13,505 nucleotides of DNA from an uncultured Peptococcaceae bacterium (GTDB lineage Bacteria > Bacillota > Peptococcia > Peptococcales > Peptococcaceae), in contig CAUDRX010000051.1 of assembly GCA_958451915.1 (NCBI GenBank), positions 1 to 13,505 of the forward strand, written 5' to 3'. Within the stretch, counting starts at the first letter, position 1. Every line of letters begins with the position of its first letter. A model generated the notes under the pieces. The model saw nothing but the letters and a program-made list of their open reading frames with translations. It was not told the origin of the DNA and did no database searches. Shown here in pieces: positions 9,801-13,105 of this stretch. Both the position numbers and the translations under genes were made by a program.

Positions 9801-10146
9801 CGACTGTATCAAGATCCAACGCCCTCAGACGCGCATCAAGCATCTCTGCAAGCGCCCTGTCCTCATCCAGGTCCGCTAGTGAAAGATCGGAGAGCGCATA
9901 AGGAAGCTCCTCACCCAGAAGATCGCGCAGAAATCGCATGATCGCCGTCATCATCTCCGGATTTTCTGCCAATGCAGCCACCGTTTTCTCATCGATGATC
10001 TGCGTTGTCAGCACCTCGACGATCAGCTCCGTAAATTGAGTCCGCTCTCTCACCACCACACCATTCTCCGCAAAGAGCTGCCGGATCGCGATATCATTTG
10101 TAAAATAGCCTGTCAGCGCGCCAAGCAATGTCTCGATAGCAAGCAT
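6820..10146 (-). CDS. Giant DUF445-family membrane protein with two tandem DUF445 units
   Basis: 1108-residue protein of the DUF445 (YheB-like) family, whose biochemical role is unknown. Ordinary members have about 380-450 residues with one membrane helix at each end. Here the N-terminal signature appears twice: LTGYFTNDIAIRQLF (about 11-25) and VVGYGTNVMAVYGLF (about 595-609). Each is followed by a long, soluble, mostly helical acidic/Leu-rich region. A glycine/alanine-rich helix at about 552-572 (LGGGIGAVAGLATGAA) closes unit one, and a helix at about 1087-1108 (MGWLGAVVAIPATVVSRLL) closes unit two. I infer a duplicated, four-helix, membrane-anchored protein. The ATG at 10146 has AGAGG upstream. 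It is the first gene of the sbcDC run and divergent from ssrA; whether it works with SbcCD is unknown. Confidence 0.85.
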   Translation of the reverse strand: MLAIETLLGALTGYFTNDIAIRQLFAENGVVVRERTQFTELIVEVLTTQIIDEKTVAALAENPEMMTAIMRFLRDLLGEELPYALSDLSLADLDEDRALAEMLDARLRALDLDTVALNVPFLHKKIDAVLQTPDFQQGLAVALRNLACLTPRQLGVEHVCAHWQERLRAMPEADWQKLCDRLSAAALEAIRNTFVSMPSLCLKDILGLDGKAALTLLTSLLLAHQPSQLSGWLDVLKNQKLQEHFYIFSEQVLRELVEKHLPSVLETVYPLLSEDREWIETIFLESIGECDAASPFFRDVVQDYLRGRFATAEGEEDWLTVLYHKFMEPEMLQDLSERIVQYLLSWIVWEIDQWRRAGLDSAQSMQRLWDRIAHWRPLLVRVLDAFLSRPLAESRLLDSGVEALLKGGFRYLSTHLSAAQLADHLRLSDAQLDRALADSLLNISRQEKIIRGLTTFWREEGEAWLASQDTGGETIRGLLEKMVHWFYHEPIARLICRSKEQILYEQLGEWMRGNIFSSLRPYLGRLTKAQLDALSHQEMRELVLDMIGREMRPLAYLGGGIGAVAGLATGAAMEMSGLSPDPDQIALLMAARTGMYGVVGYGTNVMAVYGLFRPYKKTLGLQGLMSKNQTRFSHKMKDLAASYIINESIWSTEVGQFSKKVNAHFPDLVHHALQLLAEKRDQEWMPLAKEILLPHAGAWVYASLDKPEIAGWLQKMMARTLAEQDLSAAAKWVDMAAIYRRTLDCLAVSEAADGRISAGLIDALEGVSADEWKERGNQLLAQIVLPADQRIYEALWEKLLPYYKGLPELLLENKEALIDLIDGLMRKRLPFTLQMGYQLAGGKRYLAAVLEILVGRKLPAYLFKRETRIGEAVVDWMMTELAGKSMMNIGVSLSETEGHWMQDVCAALAQAPLQQFILTLFKGLLSVSEDTAGRVVAAVAAFGRHWLSLFFEPEDRACLSESLELLSWQVLPGRLEPAIIAGCEGVFEDLSFDRALSLEEGTIWRQLMQALTFDEAEEQVLSCVSGKLWQTVDPVFWNCLVREGRDLLLLIDVPGLVEERINGLSPALLENLMRGIAQPYFTRVERMGWLGAVVAIPATVVSRLLGGF

Positions 10147-10164
10147 TTTTCGTTTTCCTCTCTA

Positions 10165-10193
10165 TTGAACCCACACGGGCATAATGATATAAT
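10165..10193 (+). promoter_or_regulatory. Promoter of ssrA
   Basis: TTGAAC (10165-10170), a 17-nt spacer and perfect TATAAT (10188-10193). Transcription would start near 10200, leaving a leader of about 40 nt removed at 10240 when the tmRNA 5' end is matured (RNase P in known systems). Confidence 0.75.
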
Positions 10194-10215
10194 ATTATAA
10201 CACAGTTGATGACAA
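10187..10215 (-). promoter_or_regulatory. Possible promoter of the DUF445-sbcDC operon
   Basis: Minus-strand TTGTCA (10215-10210) with TTATAT 17 nt, or TATATC 18 nt, downstream. A perfect TATAAT (10199-10194) is also present but lacks a good -35. It overlaps the ssrA promoter region, so the two divergent promoters may compete. The exact element is uncertain. Confidence 0.4.
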
Positions 10216-10239
10216 ATTTCAGCTGTGGGCATTTCCCGC

Positions 10240-10587
10240 GGGGATGTACTGGTTTCGACGGGGGATTGCGGTTGCTTTGTAAGCGTGCCGAGTTCCGCGT
10301 GATCTCGTAAAATCGCGCACCTAAATTTAAACGCTAAAAACAATAACTTAGCTTTTGCAGCGTAAGCTGTAAACTTCCTGCCTGCTGCGCCTGAGATGTG
10401 GGACAGGGAGCCAAACCATCAGGCTACCGGCTGATCATCGGGGAATCGTCCGTCGGGAAACCTATTCCTCTCGCAGCAGCCCAGTTTGATCGTGGACGTG
10501 GTTGCTGTTAAACTAAAACACGCTCTACGCACGTAGAAAGCTTAGTGGCTGGTCTTTCGGACAGGGGTTCGACTCCCCTCATCTCCA
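10240..10587 (+). ncRNA. ssrA: Transfer-messenger RNA (tmRNA, SsrA)
   Basis: 348-nt tmRNA that rescues stalled ribosomes and tags the unfinished protein for degradation. The 5' end GGGGATG (10240-10246) pairs with CATCTCC (10580-10586), with A10587 as discriminator, to give the alanyl acceptor stem. The conserved 'TGGTTTCGACGGGG' follows the 5' strand. The T-arm AGGGGTTCGACTCCCCT lies near the 3' end, and a tag reading frame lies at 10333-10365. The base triplet after the discriminator is TAA rather than CCA, so CCA must be added after transcription, presumably by the Cca enzyme encoded nearby. The 3' end abuts accessory DNA and is a classic integration target. Confidence 0.97.
10333..10365 (+). 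other. ssrA: tmRNA proteolysis-tag reading frame
   Basis: GCT AAA AAC AAT AAC TTA GCT TTT GCA GCG TAA encodes AKNNNLAFAA, added after the alanine carried by tmRNA itself. The resume codon GCT is inferred by analogy with other Firmicutes tmRNAs of the AKNN type. The C-terminal hydrophobic-Ala-Ala end is the protease (ClpXP-type) degradation signal; here it is FAA rather than the commoner LAA. Confidence 0.9.
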
Positions 10588-10600
10588 TAAATATATGACA

Positions 10601-10609
10601 TAACTTGCA
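10601..10609 (+). repeat. TAACTTGCA repeat, copy 1 of 3 (plus one 8-mer)
   Basis: The nonamer TAACTTGCA occurs at 10601-10609, 12705-12713 and 13148-13156. A partial AACTTGCA occurs at 12717-12724. All are on the plus strand, and all lie at element or gene boundaries within 2.6 kb. They could be recombinase or excisionase binding sites, but that is a guess. Confidence 0.45.
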
Positions 10610-10638
10610 GAAACGCGCATTTTAAGCCATTTTCGGCG

Positions 10639-10647
10639 TGGTATAAT
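10639..10647 (+). promoter_or_regulatory. Possible extended -10 promoter after ssrA
   Basis: TGGTATAAT has the TGnTATAAT form of an extended -10 element, with no good -35 upstream. A transcript would start near 10654 and end at the terminator at 10704-10735. It would be a small RNA of about 80 nt carrying the AGCTACAC repeats and no convincing reading frame. Confidence 0.35.
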
Positions 10648-10668
10648 GCAGTAACTAGAAGTTATATT

Positions 10669-10697
10669 AGCTACACAGAGCTACACGCAAGCTACAC
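10669..10697 (+). repeat. Three phased direct repeats AGCTACAC (candidate integrase arm sites)
   Basis: AGCTACAC occurs at 10669-10676, 10679-10686 and 10690-10697, with starts 10 and 11 nt apart, i.e. on one face of the helix. They lie 80-110 bp past the ssrA 3' end, where arm-type sites of tyrosine integrases are expected. The repeats themselves are certain; the role is inferred. Confidence 0.7.
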
Positions 10698-10703
10698 GGG
10701 ATT

Positions 10704-10735
10704 GGGACTATGGCATTATGCCATAGTCCTTTTTT
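10704..10735 (+). terminator. Strong rho-independent terminator
   Basis: Perfect 11-bp stem GGACTATGGCA (10705-10715) / TGCCATAGTCC (10719-10729) with loop TTA, followed by six T. It would stop read-through from ssrA or end a short RNA from the preceding extended -10 promoter. Confidence 0.9.
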
Positions 10736-10740
10736 GTGTA

Positions 10741-10772
10741 AAAAAAAATAAAGCCGGCCCACACGGACCGGC
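10741..10772 (-). terminator. Rho-independent terminator (leftward)
   Basis: Minus-strand stem GCCGGTCC / GGGCCGGC (10772-10753) with loop GTGT, one G-T pair, then TTTATTTTTTTT. It faces the plus-strand terminator six bases away, so the pair insulates ssrA from the accessory genes. Confidence 0.88.
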
Positions 10773-10785
10773 AAGCGAAATACAA
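10773..10785 (+). repeat. 13-bp repeat AAGCGAAATACAA, copy 1 of 3
   Basis: AAGCGAAATACAA is at 10773-10785 on plus. It recurs on minus at 11229-11217 (leader of the 105-residue gene) and at 11621-11609 (inside the 74-residue gene, reading KAKYN). In copies 1 and 2 a CTCAAG follows within a few bases, so the similarity extends a little. Copies 1 and 2 bracket the 105-residue gene as an inverted pair. Confidence 0.6.
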
Positions 10786-10846
10786 GATACTCAAGATTGA
10801 GAACACTTTCAGTCTATAACGCAGCTAGTTCATGGGCAACAAATAA

Positions 10847-10866
10847 GCCGCCCCGATCGGGGCGGC
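10847..10866 (-). terminator. 20-bp palindrome, probable terminator of the 105-residue gene
   Basis: GCCGCCCCGATCGGGGCGGC is a perfect palindrome just beyond the minus-strand gene's stop. The downstream tail TTATTTGTTG is only moderately T-rich, but a stronger terminator follows 75 bases on. Confidence 0.65.
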
Positions 10867-10873
10867 ATTAAGA

Positions 10874-11191
10874 TTATTCAGCTTCATATTCTTTTGCGAG
10901 CTGTTCGAGCTCTTCAGGATCAACGGATTCAAGTGTCTCTCTCACATCGTCGATGACATCAGCGGCGATCTTGTACGTTGCCAGGATGCTGCTGCATACC
11001 TCGTCGATGCTGAGAACGTTGCCCTGAGTCAGGATGTACCGGGCACGCGCTGCGTTGATATAGTTCTTGCTTCTCGTTCCCGGATTGTCCGAGGTTTCGT
11101 GGAAGCGCTTGACGTCGCTGTGCCAGGTAATGTCATAGTGCACGATGCCGTCGTTGTGGTAGTACATTGGATAGACAGTGATGTTTTTCAT
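10874..11191 (-). CDS. Hypothetical 105-residue protein
   Basis: I do not recognise this protein. It begins MKNITVYPMYYHNDGIVHYD, has an aromatic/His-rich first third, a middle with basic residues and a putative helix (YINAARARYILTQGN), and a strongly acidic C-terminal helix (DDVRETLESVDPEELEQLAKEYEAE). No membrane segment or signal peptide is seen, so it should be cytosolic. The ATG at 11191 has an excellent AGGGAGG site. It has its own promoter and operator upstream (11248-11281) and its own terminators downstream, so it is a single-gene unit. The palindromic operator matches the one at 11954-11971, suggesting control by the same regulator. Small acidic proteins of this sort are common in phages and may bind other proteins, but no function can be assigned. 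Confidence 0.75.
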   Translation of the reverse strand: MKNITVYPMYYHNDGIVHYDITWHSDVKRFHETSDNPGTRSKNYINAARARYILTQGNVLSIDEVCSSILATYKIAADVIDDVRETLESVDPEELEQLAKEYEAE

Positions 11192-11247
11192 TTTTGGTTC
11201 CTCCCTTGAGAATGTTTTGTATTTCGCTTCGGTAATCTCTTACCTTG

Positions 11248-11281
11248 ATTATATTGCACCATAGTATCTATACTATGTCAA
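11248..11281 (-). promoter_or_regulatory. Promoter with palindromic operator upstream of the 105-residue gene
   Basis: Minus-strand TTGACA (11281-11276) overlaps an 18-bp palindrome CATAGTATCTATACTATG (11260-11277), which has 8-bp arms and a 2-bp centre. At 17-nt spacing the -10 would be TGCAAT; a perfect TATAAT lies 22 nt away (11253-11248). The same TTGACA-plus-palindrome block, also with TATAA at 22 nt, recurs at 11970-11975. This suggests a shared repressor, probably a small dimeric HTH protein not encoded here. Confidence 0.7.
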
Positions 11282-11343
11282 TGCCTTTTAGGGAAGTTTT
11301 TCATCTTTTTTTCAGCCACTTGTGAAGCCGGTTTCAACCCGAT

Positions 11344-11376
11344 CGCGCCAGACGCTTTTATTTTCGTTCTGGCGCG
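11344..11376. other. Strong hairpin CGCGCCAGA / TCTGGCGCG
   Basis: Arms at 11344-11352 and 11368-11376 pair perfectly. On the plus strand it is followed by TTTT, but no plus-strand gene precedes it. It lies about 35 bp beyond the minus-strand 74-residue gene. It could be a transcript-end hairpin or part of an unrecognised structured RNA. The rest of the gene-free stretch 11282-11409 shows nothing else clear. Confidence 0.5.
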
Positions 11377-11409
11377 TTTTCGGCTGTCAGAATGCCATTG
11401 GTCTACCGC

Positions 11410-11634
11410 CTATTCTTCCGTCACGCTGGCGGCATCCTGTGCGGTCGTTTTCTCGAGCTCGGCGCGTCTTTCGTCAATCATCGCCGACAGCTCATCCAGA
11501 TCGTCAAGTTTCGCCTTTGTCCGAATGAACGAGCGGGCAGATGACCGCGCCGTGAGGTATCTCTTGTGCTCTCTGTTTGCTTCAGCCCATCGGCGATCTG
11601 CCTCAGGGTTGTATTTCGCTTTTCGCTCTGCCAT
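11410..11634 (-). CDS. Small charged protein (74 residues), mobile-element type
   Basis: 74-residue, highly charged protein beginning MAERKAKYNPEADRRWAEAN. The middle, 'YLTARSSARSFIRTKAKLDD' followed by 'LDELSAMIDERRAEL', resembles a short family I associate with Firmicutes phages and conjugative elements (pattern 'R.tarsFIR..atl.DLdeL...I.eR'). I cannot name it or give it a function. It is predicted all-helical and soluble, with an acidic tail. The ATG at 11634 is chosen because GAGGTG lies 6 nt upstream; the GTG at 11643 would be inside that site. It is the last gene of a three-gene minus-strand cluster (44-, 26-, 74-residue products), starting 12 nt after the 26-residue gene ends. It is likely transcribed from the promoter near 11950. 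Confidence 0.75.
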   Translation of the reverse strand: MAERKAKYNPEADRRWAEANREHKRYLTARSSARSFIRTKAKLDDLDELSAMIDERRAELEKTTAQDAASVTEE

Positions 11635-11646
11635 ATCCTGCACCTC

Positions 11647-11727
11647 TTATCGAATTGTTCTGTAGATGGCGATCGCCAATGCAAGCGCCGCCATTACGCA
11701 AGCTGCAACAGCAAGTTTGATTGTCAT
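11647..11727 (-). CDS. 26-residue single-span membrane peptide
   Basis: ATG at 11727 to TAA at 11647 encodes 26 residues: a Met-Thr-Ile-Lys start, an uninterrupted Ala/Val/Leu/Ile/Met-rich helix of about 18 residues, and a basic tail YRTIR. This is the shape of a tiny membrane peptide (type I toxin, holin-like or regulatory peptide). Its ribosome site (GACGG) is weak, so translation may depend on coupling to neighbours. It sits between the 44- and 74-residue genes in the same direction, and an antisense promoter overlaps its start. No family is recognised, and the size makes this call tentative. Confidence 0.5.
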   Translation of the reverse strand: MTIKLAVAACVMAALALAIAIYRTIR

Positions 11728-11750
11728 AACCGTCGAATGGATGATATAAT
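11721..11750 (+). promoter_or_regulatory. Antisense promoter over the small-peptide cluster
   Basis: TTGTCA (11721-11726), an 18-nt spacer and TATAAT (11745-11750), with TG at 11742-11743 making an extended -10. It points right, opposite to all genes here. The transcript would begin near 11757 with a GC-rich hairpin and run antisense to the 44-residue gene. No clear plus-strand terminator is seen before 11930. Confidence 0.5.
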
Positions 11751-11753
11751 GGA

Positions 11754-11799
11754 ACCACCCCCCGAAGGGGTGGTGGGGATCACCCCCCACCATTTTGGT
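11754..11799 (-). other. GC-rich overlapping hairpins between the small genes
   Basis: Two competing stems are possible on the minus-strand RNA. One is GGTGGGG / CCCCACC, spanning the 44-residue gene's stop codon. The other is ACCACCCC / GGGGTGGT with a TTCG-type loop (11754-11775). They share the C-rich strand, so only one can form fully. There is no T-run after them. They may separate expression of the 44- and 26-residue genes. Confidence 0.5.
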
Positions 11800-11914
11800 T
11801 GTCGTCGCTCTTTTGGTCCTTCTTGAGATCCCGTATTAGGCCTACGACTTCTCTTGCCAGCTGCATCGCAGTGGTCAGGGCCATCAGAGCGACTATCAAT
11901 TTGCTATCATCCAT
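11780..11914 (-). CDS. 44-residue peptide with amphipathic/hydrophobic helix
   Basis: ATG at 11914 to TGA at 11780. The first half (MDDSKLIVALMALTTAMQLA) forms a hydrophobic helix of modest length, then 'REVVGLIRDLKKDQKSDDN' is charged, and the end is Gly-rich. It could be a small membrane-associated or holin-like peptide; I do not recognise a family. AAGGGGGTG lies about 8 nt upstream and supports translation. It is the first gene after the operator-covered promoter at 11947-11975 and leads a three-gene cluster. The antisense promoter at 11721-11750 reads across it, which may mean it is controlled by an antisense RNA. Confidence 0.6.
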   Translation of the reverse strand: MDDSKLIVALMALTTAMQLAREVVGLIRDLKKDQKSDDNQNGGG

Positions 11915-11932
11915 CCTTTCACCCCCTTTCTC

Positions 11933-11975
11933 TTGACTATGGTTATACCATAGCATAGTATCTATACTATGTCAA
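11933..11975. promoter_or_regulatory. Face-to-face overlapping promoters with two palindromic operators
   Basis: Plus strand: TTGACT (11933-11938), 17 nt, TAGTAT (11956-11961), serving the zinc-ribbon gene. Minus strand: TTGACA (11975-11970), 17 nt, TATGGT (11952-11947), serving the small-peptide cluster. Each -10 lies inside the other promoter. Two palindromes cover the site: CTATGGTTATACCATAG (11937-11953) and CATAGTATCTATACTATG (11954-11971). The second is identical to the operator at 11260-11277. Only one polymerase can use the site at a time, so it could act as a switch. Confidence 0.75.
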
Positions 11976-12035
11976 TAGTACTCTGTGGATTTTTCCGAAA
12001 AAATTTGGTAGCCTCAAGAAAAAGAAGGTGATCAC

Positions 12036-12707
12036 ATGAACGAGACATTGAGAGAGTACGCCGTGCGAACCGGCCGCCTGCATCTGCTGGATGAATGGGA
12101 CGACGACAAGAATGCGCCTATCACCCCGGATGACGTGTTAGCGCAATCGAATAAGAAGGTATGGTGGCGGTGCGTGCTCGGGCATTCATTCCAGGCGATG
12201 GTCCGGAATCGTGTCACGCATGCCGGTAAAGACTACTGTCCTATATGCGACGGCAAGCAGGTTCTCAAGGGATTCAACGACCTCGCCACGTTGCGGCCGG
12301 ACATTGCGGCGGAATGGCATCCGACGCTGAACGGCGATCTCACGCCCGATCAGATCACCGTGAGCTCCAACAGGAAAGTCTGGTGGCAGTGCGACAAGGG
12401 CCACGCTTACAAGGCCGCCCCCTGCCACAGAACGAGCAAGGAACGGCCTACACGCTGTCCATATTGCGCCAACAGGAAGCTGCTCAAGGGATTCAATGAC
12501 CTTGCGACCGTCTATCCAGAGATCGCGCGCCAATGGCACCCAACGCTGAATGGAGACCTTACACCGGATCAGGTGTTGCCAGGAAGTGGCCTGAAGATCT
12601 GGTGGCAATGCGCCGAAGGTCATGTCTGGCAGGCGTACCTCTACAACAGAACCGGACCACACAAGACCGGCTGTCCGGTATGCGCTGGCAACAGGAAGAA
12701 GAAGTAA
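12036..12707 (+). CDS. Triple zinc-ribbon repeat protein (DUF4379-like)
   Basis: 223-residue protein made of three copies of a short treble-clef/zinc-ribbon unit like DUF4379 ('probable zinc-ribbon'), found in phages and bacterial accessory DNA. Each unit has 'eWhPtlNGdltPdqv...kvWWqC..GH' followed by 'CP.C'. The zinc ligands are C46/H50/C68/C71, C119/H123/C141/C144 and C192/H196/C213/C216. Units 2 and 3 are joined by a repeated KGFNDLAT linker. Unit 1 is the most diverged. There is no nuclease or other catalytic domain, so it probably binds nucleic acid or protein; its role is unknown. The ATG at 12036 is preceded by AGAAGGTGATCAC. It is transcribed from the plus arm of the face-to-face promoter, with a UTR of about 65 nt, and followed by a terminator. 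The basic tail RKKK is noticeable. Confidence 0.88.
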   Translation: MNETLREYAVRTGRLHLLDEWDDDKNAPITPDDVLAQSNKKVWWRCVLGHSFQAMVRNRVTHAGKDYCPICDGKQVLKGFNDLATLRPDIAAEWHPTLNGDLTPDQITVSSNRKVWWQCDKGHAYKAAPCHRTSKERPTRCPYCANRKLLKGFNDLATVYPEIARQWHPTLNGDLTPDQVLPGSGLKIWWQCAEGHVWQAYLYNRTGPHKTGCPVCAGNRKKK

Positions 12708-12735
12708 CTTGCAACAAACTTGCAATAAAAATAAG

Positions 12736-12764
12736 CCCCCGCCGCAATGGCAGGGGTCGGTTTT
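12736..12764 (+). terminator. Terminator of the zinc-ribbon gene
   Basis: CCCC.GCC (12736-12743) pairs with GGC.GGGG (12749-12756) around a GCAAT loop, with one C-A mismatch. TCGGTTTTGTGTTC follows. Moderate strength. Confidence 0.65.
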
Positions 12765-12778
12765 GTGTTCTACATCAC

Positions 12779-12807
12779 TTGCGATTATAACGCCTAAGTC
12801 GTATAAT
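12779..12807 (+). promoter_or_regulatory. Promoter of the 30-residue toxin-like peptide gene
   Basis: TTGCGA (12779-12784), exactly 17 nt, then perfect TATAAT (12802-12807). Start near 12814 gives a transcript of about 213 nt ending at the terminator at 12997-13026. The leader can fold TTGCC / GGCAA just upstream of the ribosome site. Confidence 0.7.
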
Positions 12808-12846
12808 GAACTCAGTTGCCTCCCTATACTGGCAATCAGGAAGGGG

Positions 12847-12876
12847 GTCTTGCACGCATGACATTCATGGTTGATT
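12847..12876 (+). repeat. Direct repeats DR1 and DR2 at the peptide start codon (copy A)
   Basis: DR1 is GTCTTGCACGCAT (12847-12859), running into the ATG at 12858. DR2 is TTCATGGTTGATT (12864-12876), spanning codons 3-6. Each matches copy B (13027-13065) at 12 of 13 positions, in the same order. Confidence 0.8.
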
Positions 12877-12950
12877 TCCTTCGCGACTTTTTGGCGGGCA
12901 TTTCCGTAGCCGTTGCCTGCAAGTGGCTTGATGGTCGCAAATGGAAGTAG
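12858..12950 (+). CDS. 30-residue hydrophobic peptide, candidate Fst-like type I toxin
   Basis: ATG at 12858 to TAG at 12948-12950. The peptide starts MTFMVDFLRDFLAGISVAVA, i.e. a short membrane-spanning helix, and ends with the polar tail CKWLDGRKWK. Fst-family toxins of Gram-positive type I systems have the same plan (about 30 residues, one helix, then a tail often containing 'WLD.R'); they disturb the membrane when unrepressed. GGAAGGGGG lies about 10 nt upstream. A second in-frame ATG at 12867 would give 27 residues. It has its own promoter and terminator. The start region is repeated in a convergent transcript, which is the strongest reason to call it a toxin. By sequence alone it could be just another small membrane peptide. 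Confidence 0.7.
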   Translation: MTFMVDFLRDFLAGISVAVACKWLDGRKWK

Positions 12951-12975
12951 GCAACTGTAAGCCCCGGTGTATTCC

Positions 12976-12993
12976 GACCGCAAACGGAAATAA
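12976..12993 (+). repeat. Second copy of the peptide's C-terminal coding segment
   Basis: GAC CGC AAA CGG AAA TAA (DRKRK stop) closely resembles the gene's own end at 12933-12950, GGT CGC AAA TGG AAG TAG (GRKWK stop), with 13 of 18 bases the same. The offset is 43 nt, so it is out of frame and untranslated from the same start. It may be a remnant of an older tail. Confidence 0.4.
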
Positions 12994-12996
12994 TAA

Positions 12997-13026
12997 AAGG
13001 CAGGTGTAGGCGCACCTGCCTTTTTT
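12997..13026. terminator. Bidirectional terminator shared by toxin mRNA and antisense RNA
   Basis: AAGGCAGGTG (12997-13006), loop TAGGCG, CACCTGCCTT (13013-13022). Six T follow on plus; on minus the tail is TTTTATTATTT. A perfect 10-bp stem with T-runs both ways. Confidence 0.9.
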
Positions 13027-13065
13027 GTCGTGCACGCATTGCTGAGACGACTTTCACGGTTGATT
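13027..13065. repeat. Direct repeats DR1 and DR2, copy B, beyond the terminator
   Basis: GTCGTGCACGCAT (13027-13039) and TTTCACGGTTGATT (13052-13065, core TTCACGGTTGATT 13053-13065) match copy A at 12 of 13 positions each. They are 13 nt apart here versus 4 nt in copy A. They lie in the antisense transcript but outside the peptide mRNA. Confidence 0.8.
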
Positions 13066-13105
13066 GAGACACGCGGATGAAATGGATGGCATATCTCATA
13101 CACAC

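Larger units (their letters stand above)
12990..13099 (-). ncRNA. Candidate antitoxin RNA, convergent with the peptide mRNA
   Basis: Predicted from a promoter at 13134-13106 and the shared terminator, giving an RNA of about 105-110 nt. It carries the complement of repeats B (13065-13053 and 13039-13027), so it can pair with the start-codon region of the peptide mRNA. It also carries the complement of the terminator stem. In DR2 the single difference becomes a G-U pair. This matches how RNA II of the enterococcal par locus blocks fst translation. No convincing reading frame with a ribosome site is seen in it. The ends are estimates. Confidence 0.6.

Noticed and set aside
1..10146. Signs of horizontal transfer in the sbcDC-cca run
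   Set aside because: All genes are intact, co-directional, tightly spaced housekeeping genes with uniform codon use; no repeats, mobile genes or composition change.
10669..10697. Repeats as a CRISPR array
   Set aside because: The repeats are only 8 nt long with 2-3 nt between them; no spacer-length units and no cas genes.
10773..10846. Possible small plus-strand gene after the back-to-back terminators
   Set aside because: No ribosome site and no frame of useful length; the leader-like look comes from the AAGCGAAATACAA repeat.
12186..13103. 305-residue open frame on the minus strand opposite the zinc-ribbon gene and the peptide locus
   Set aside because: It runs antisense through the zinc-ribbon repeats, crosses two terminators and both repeat copies, has no family resemblance, and its length is explained by codon bias of the opposite strand.
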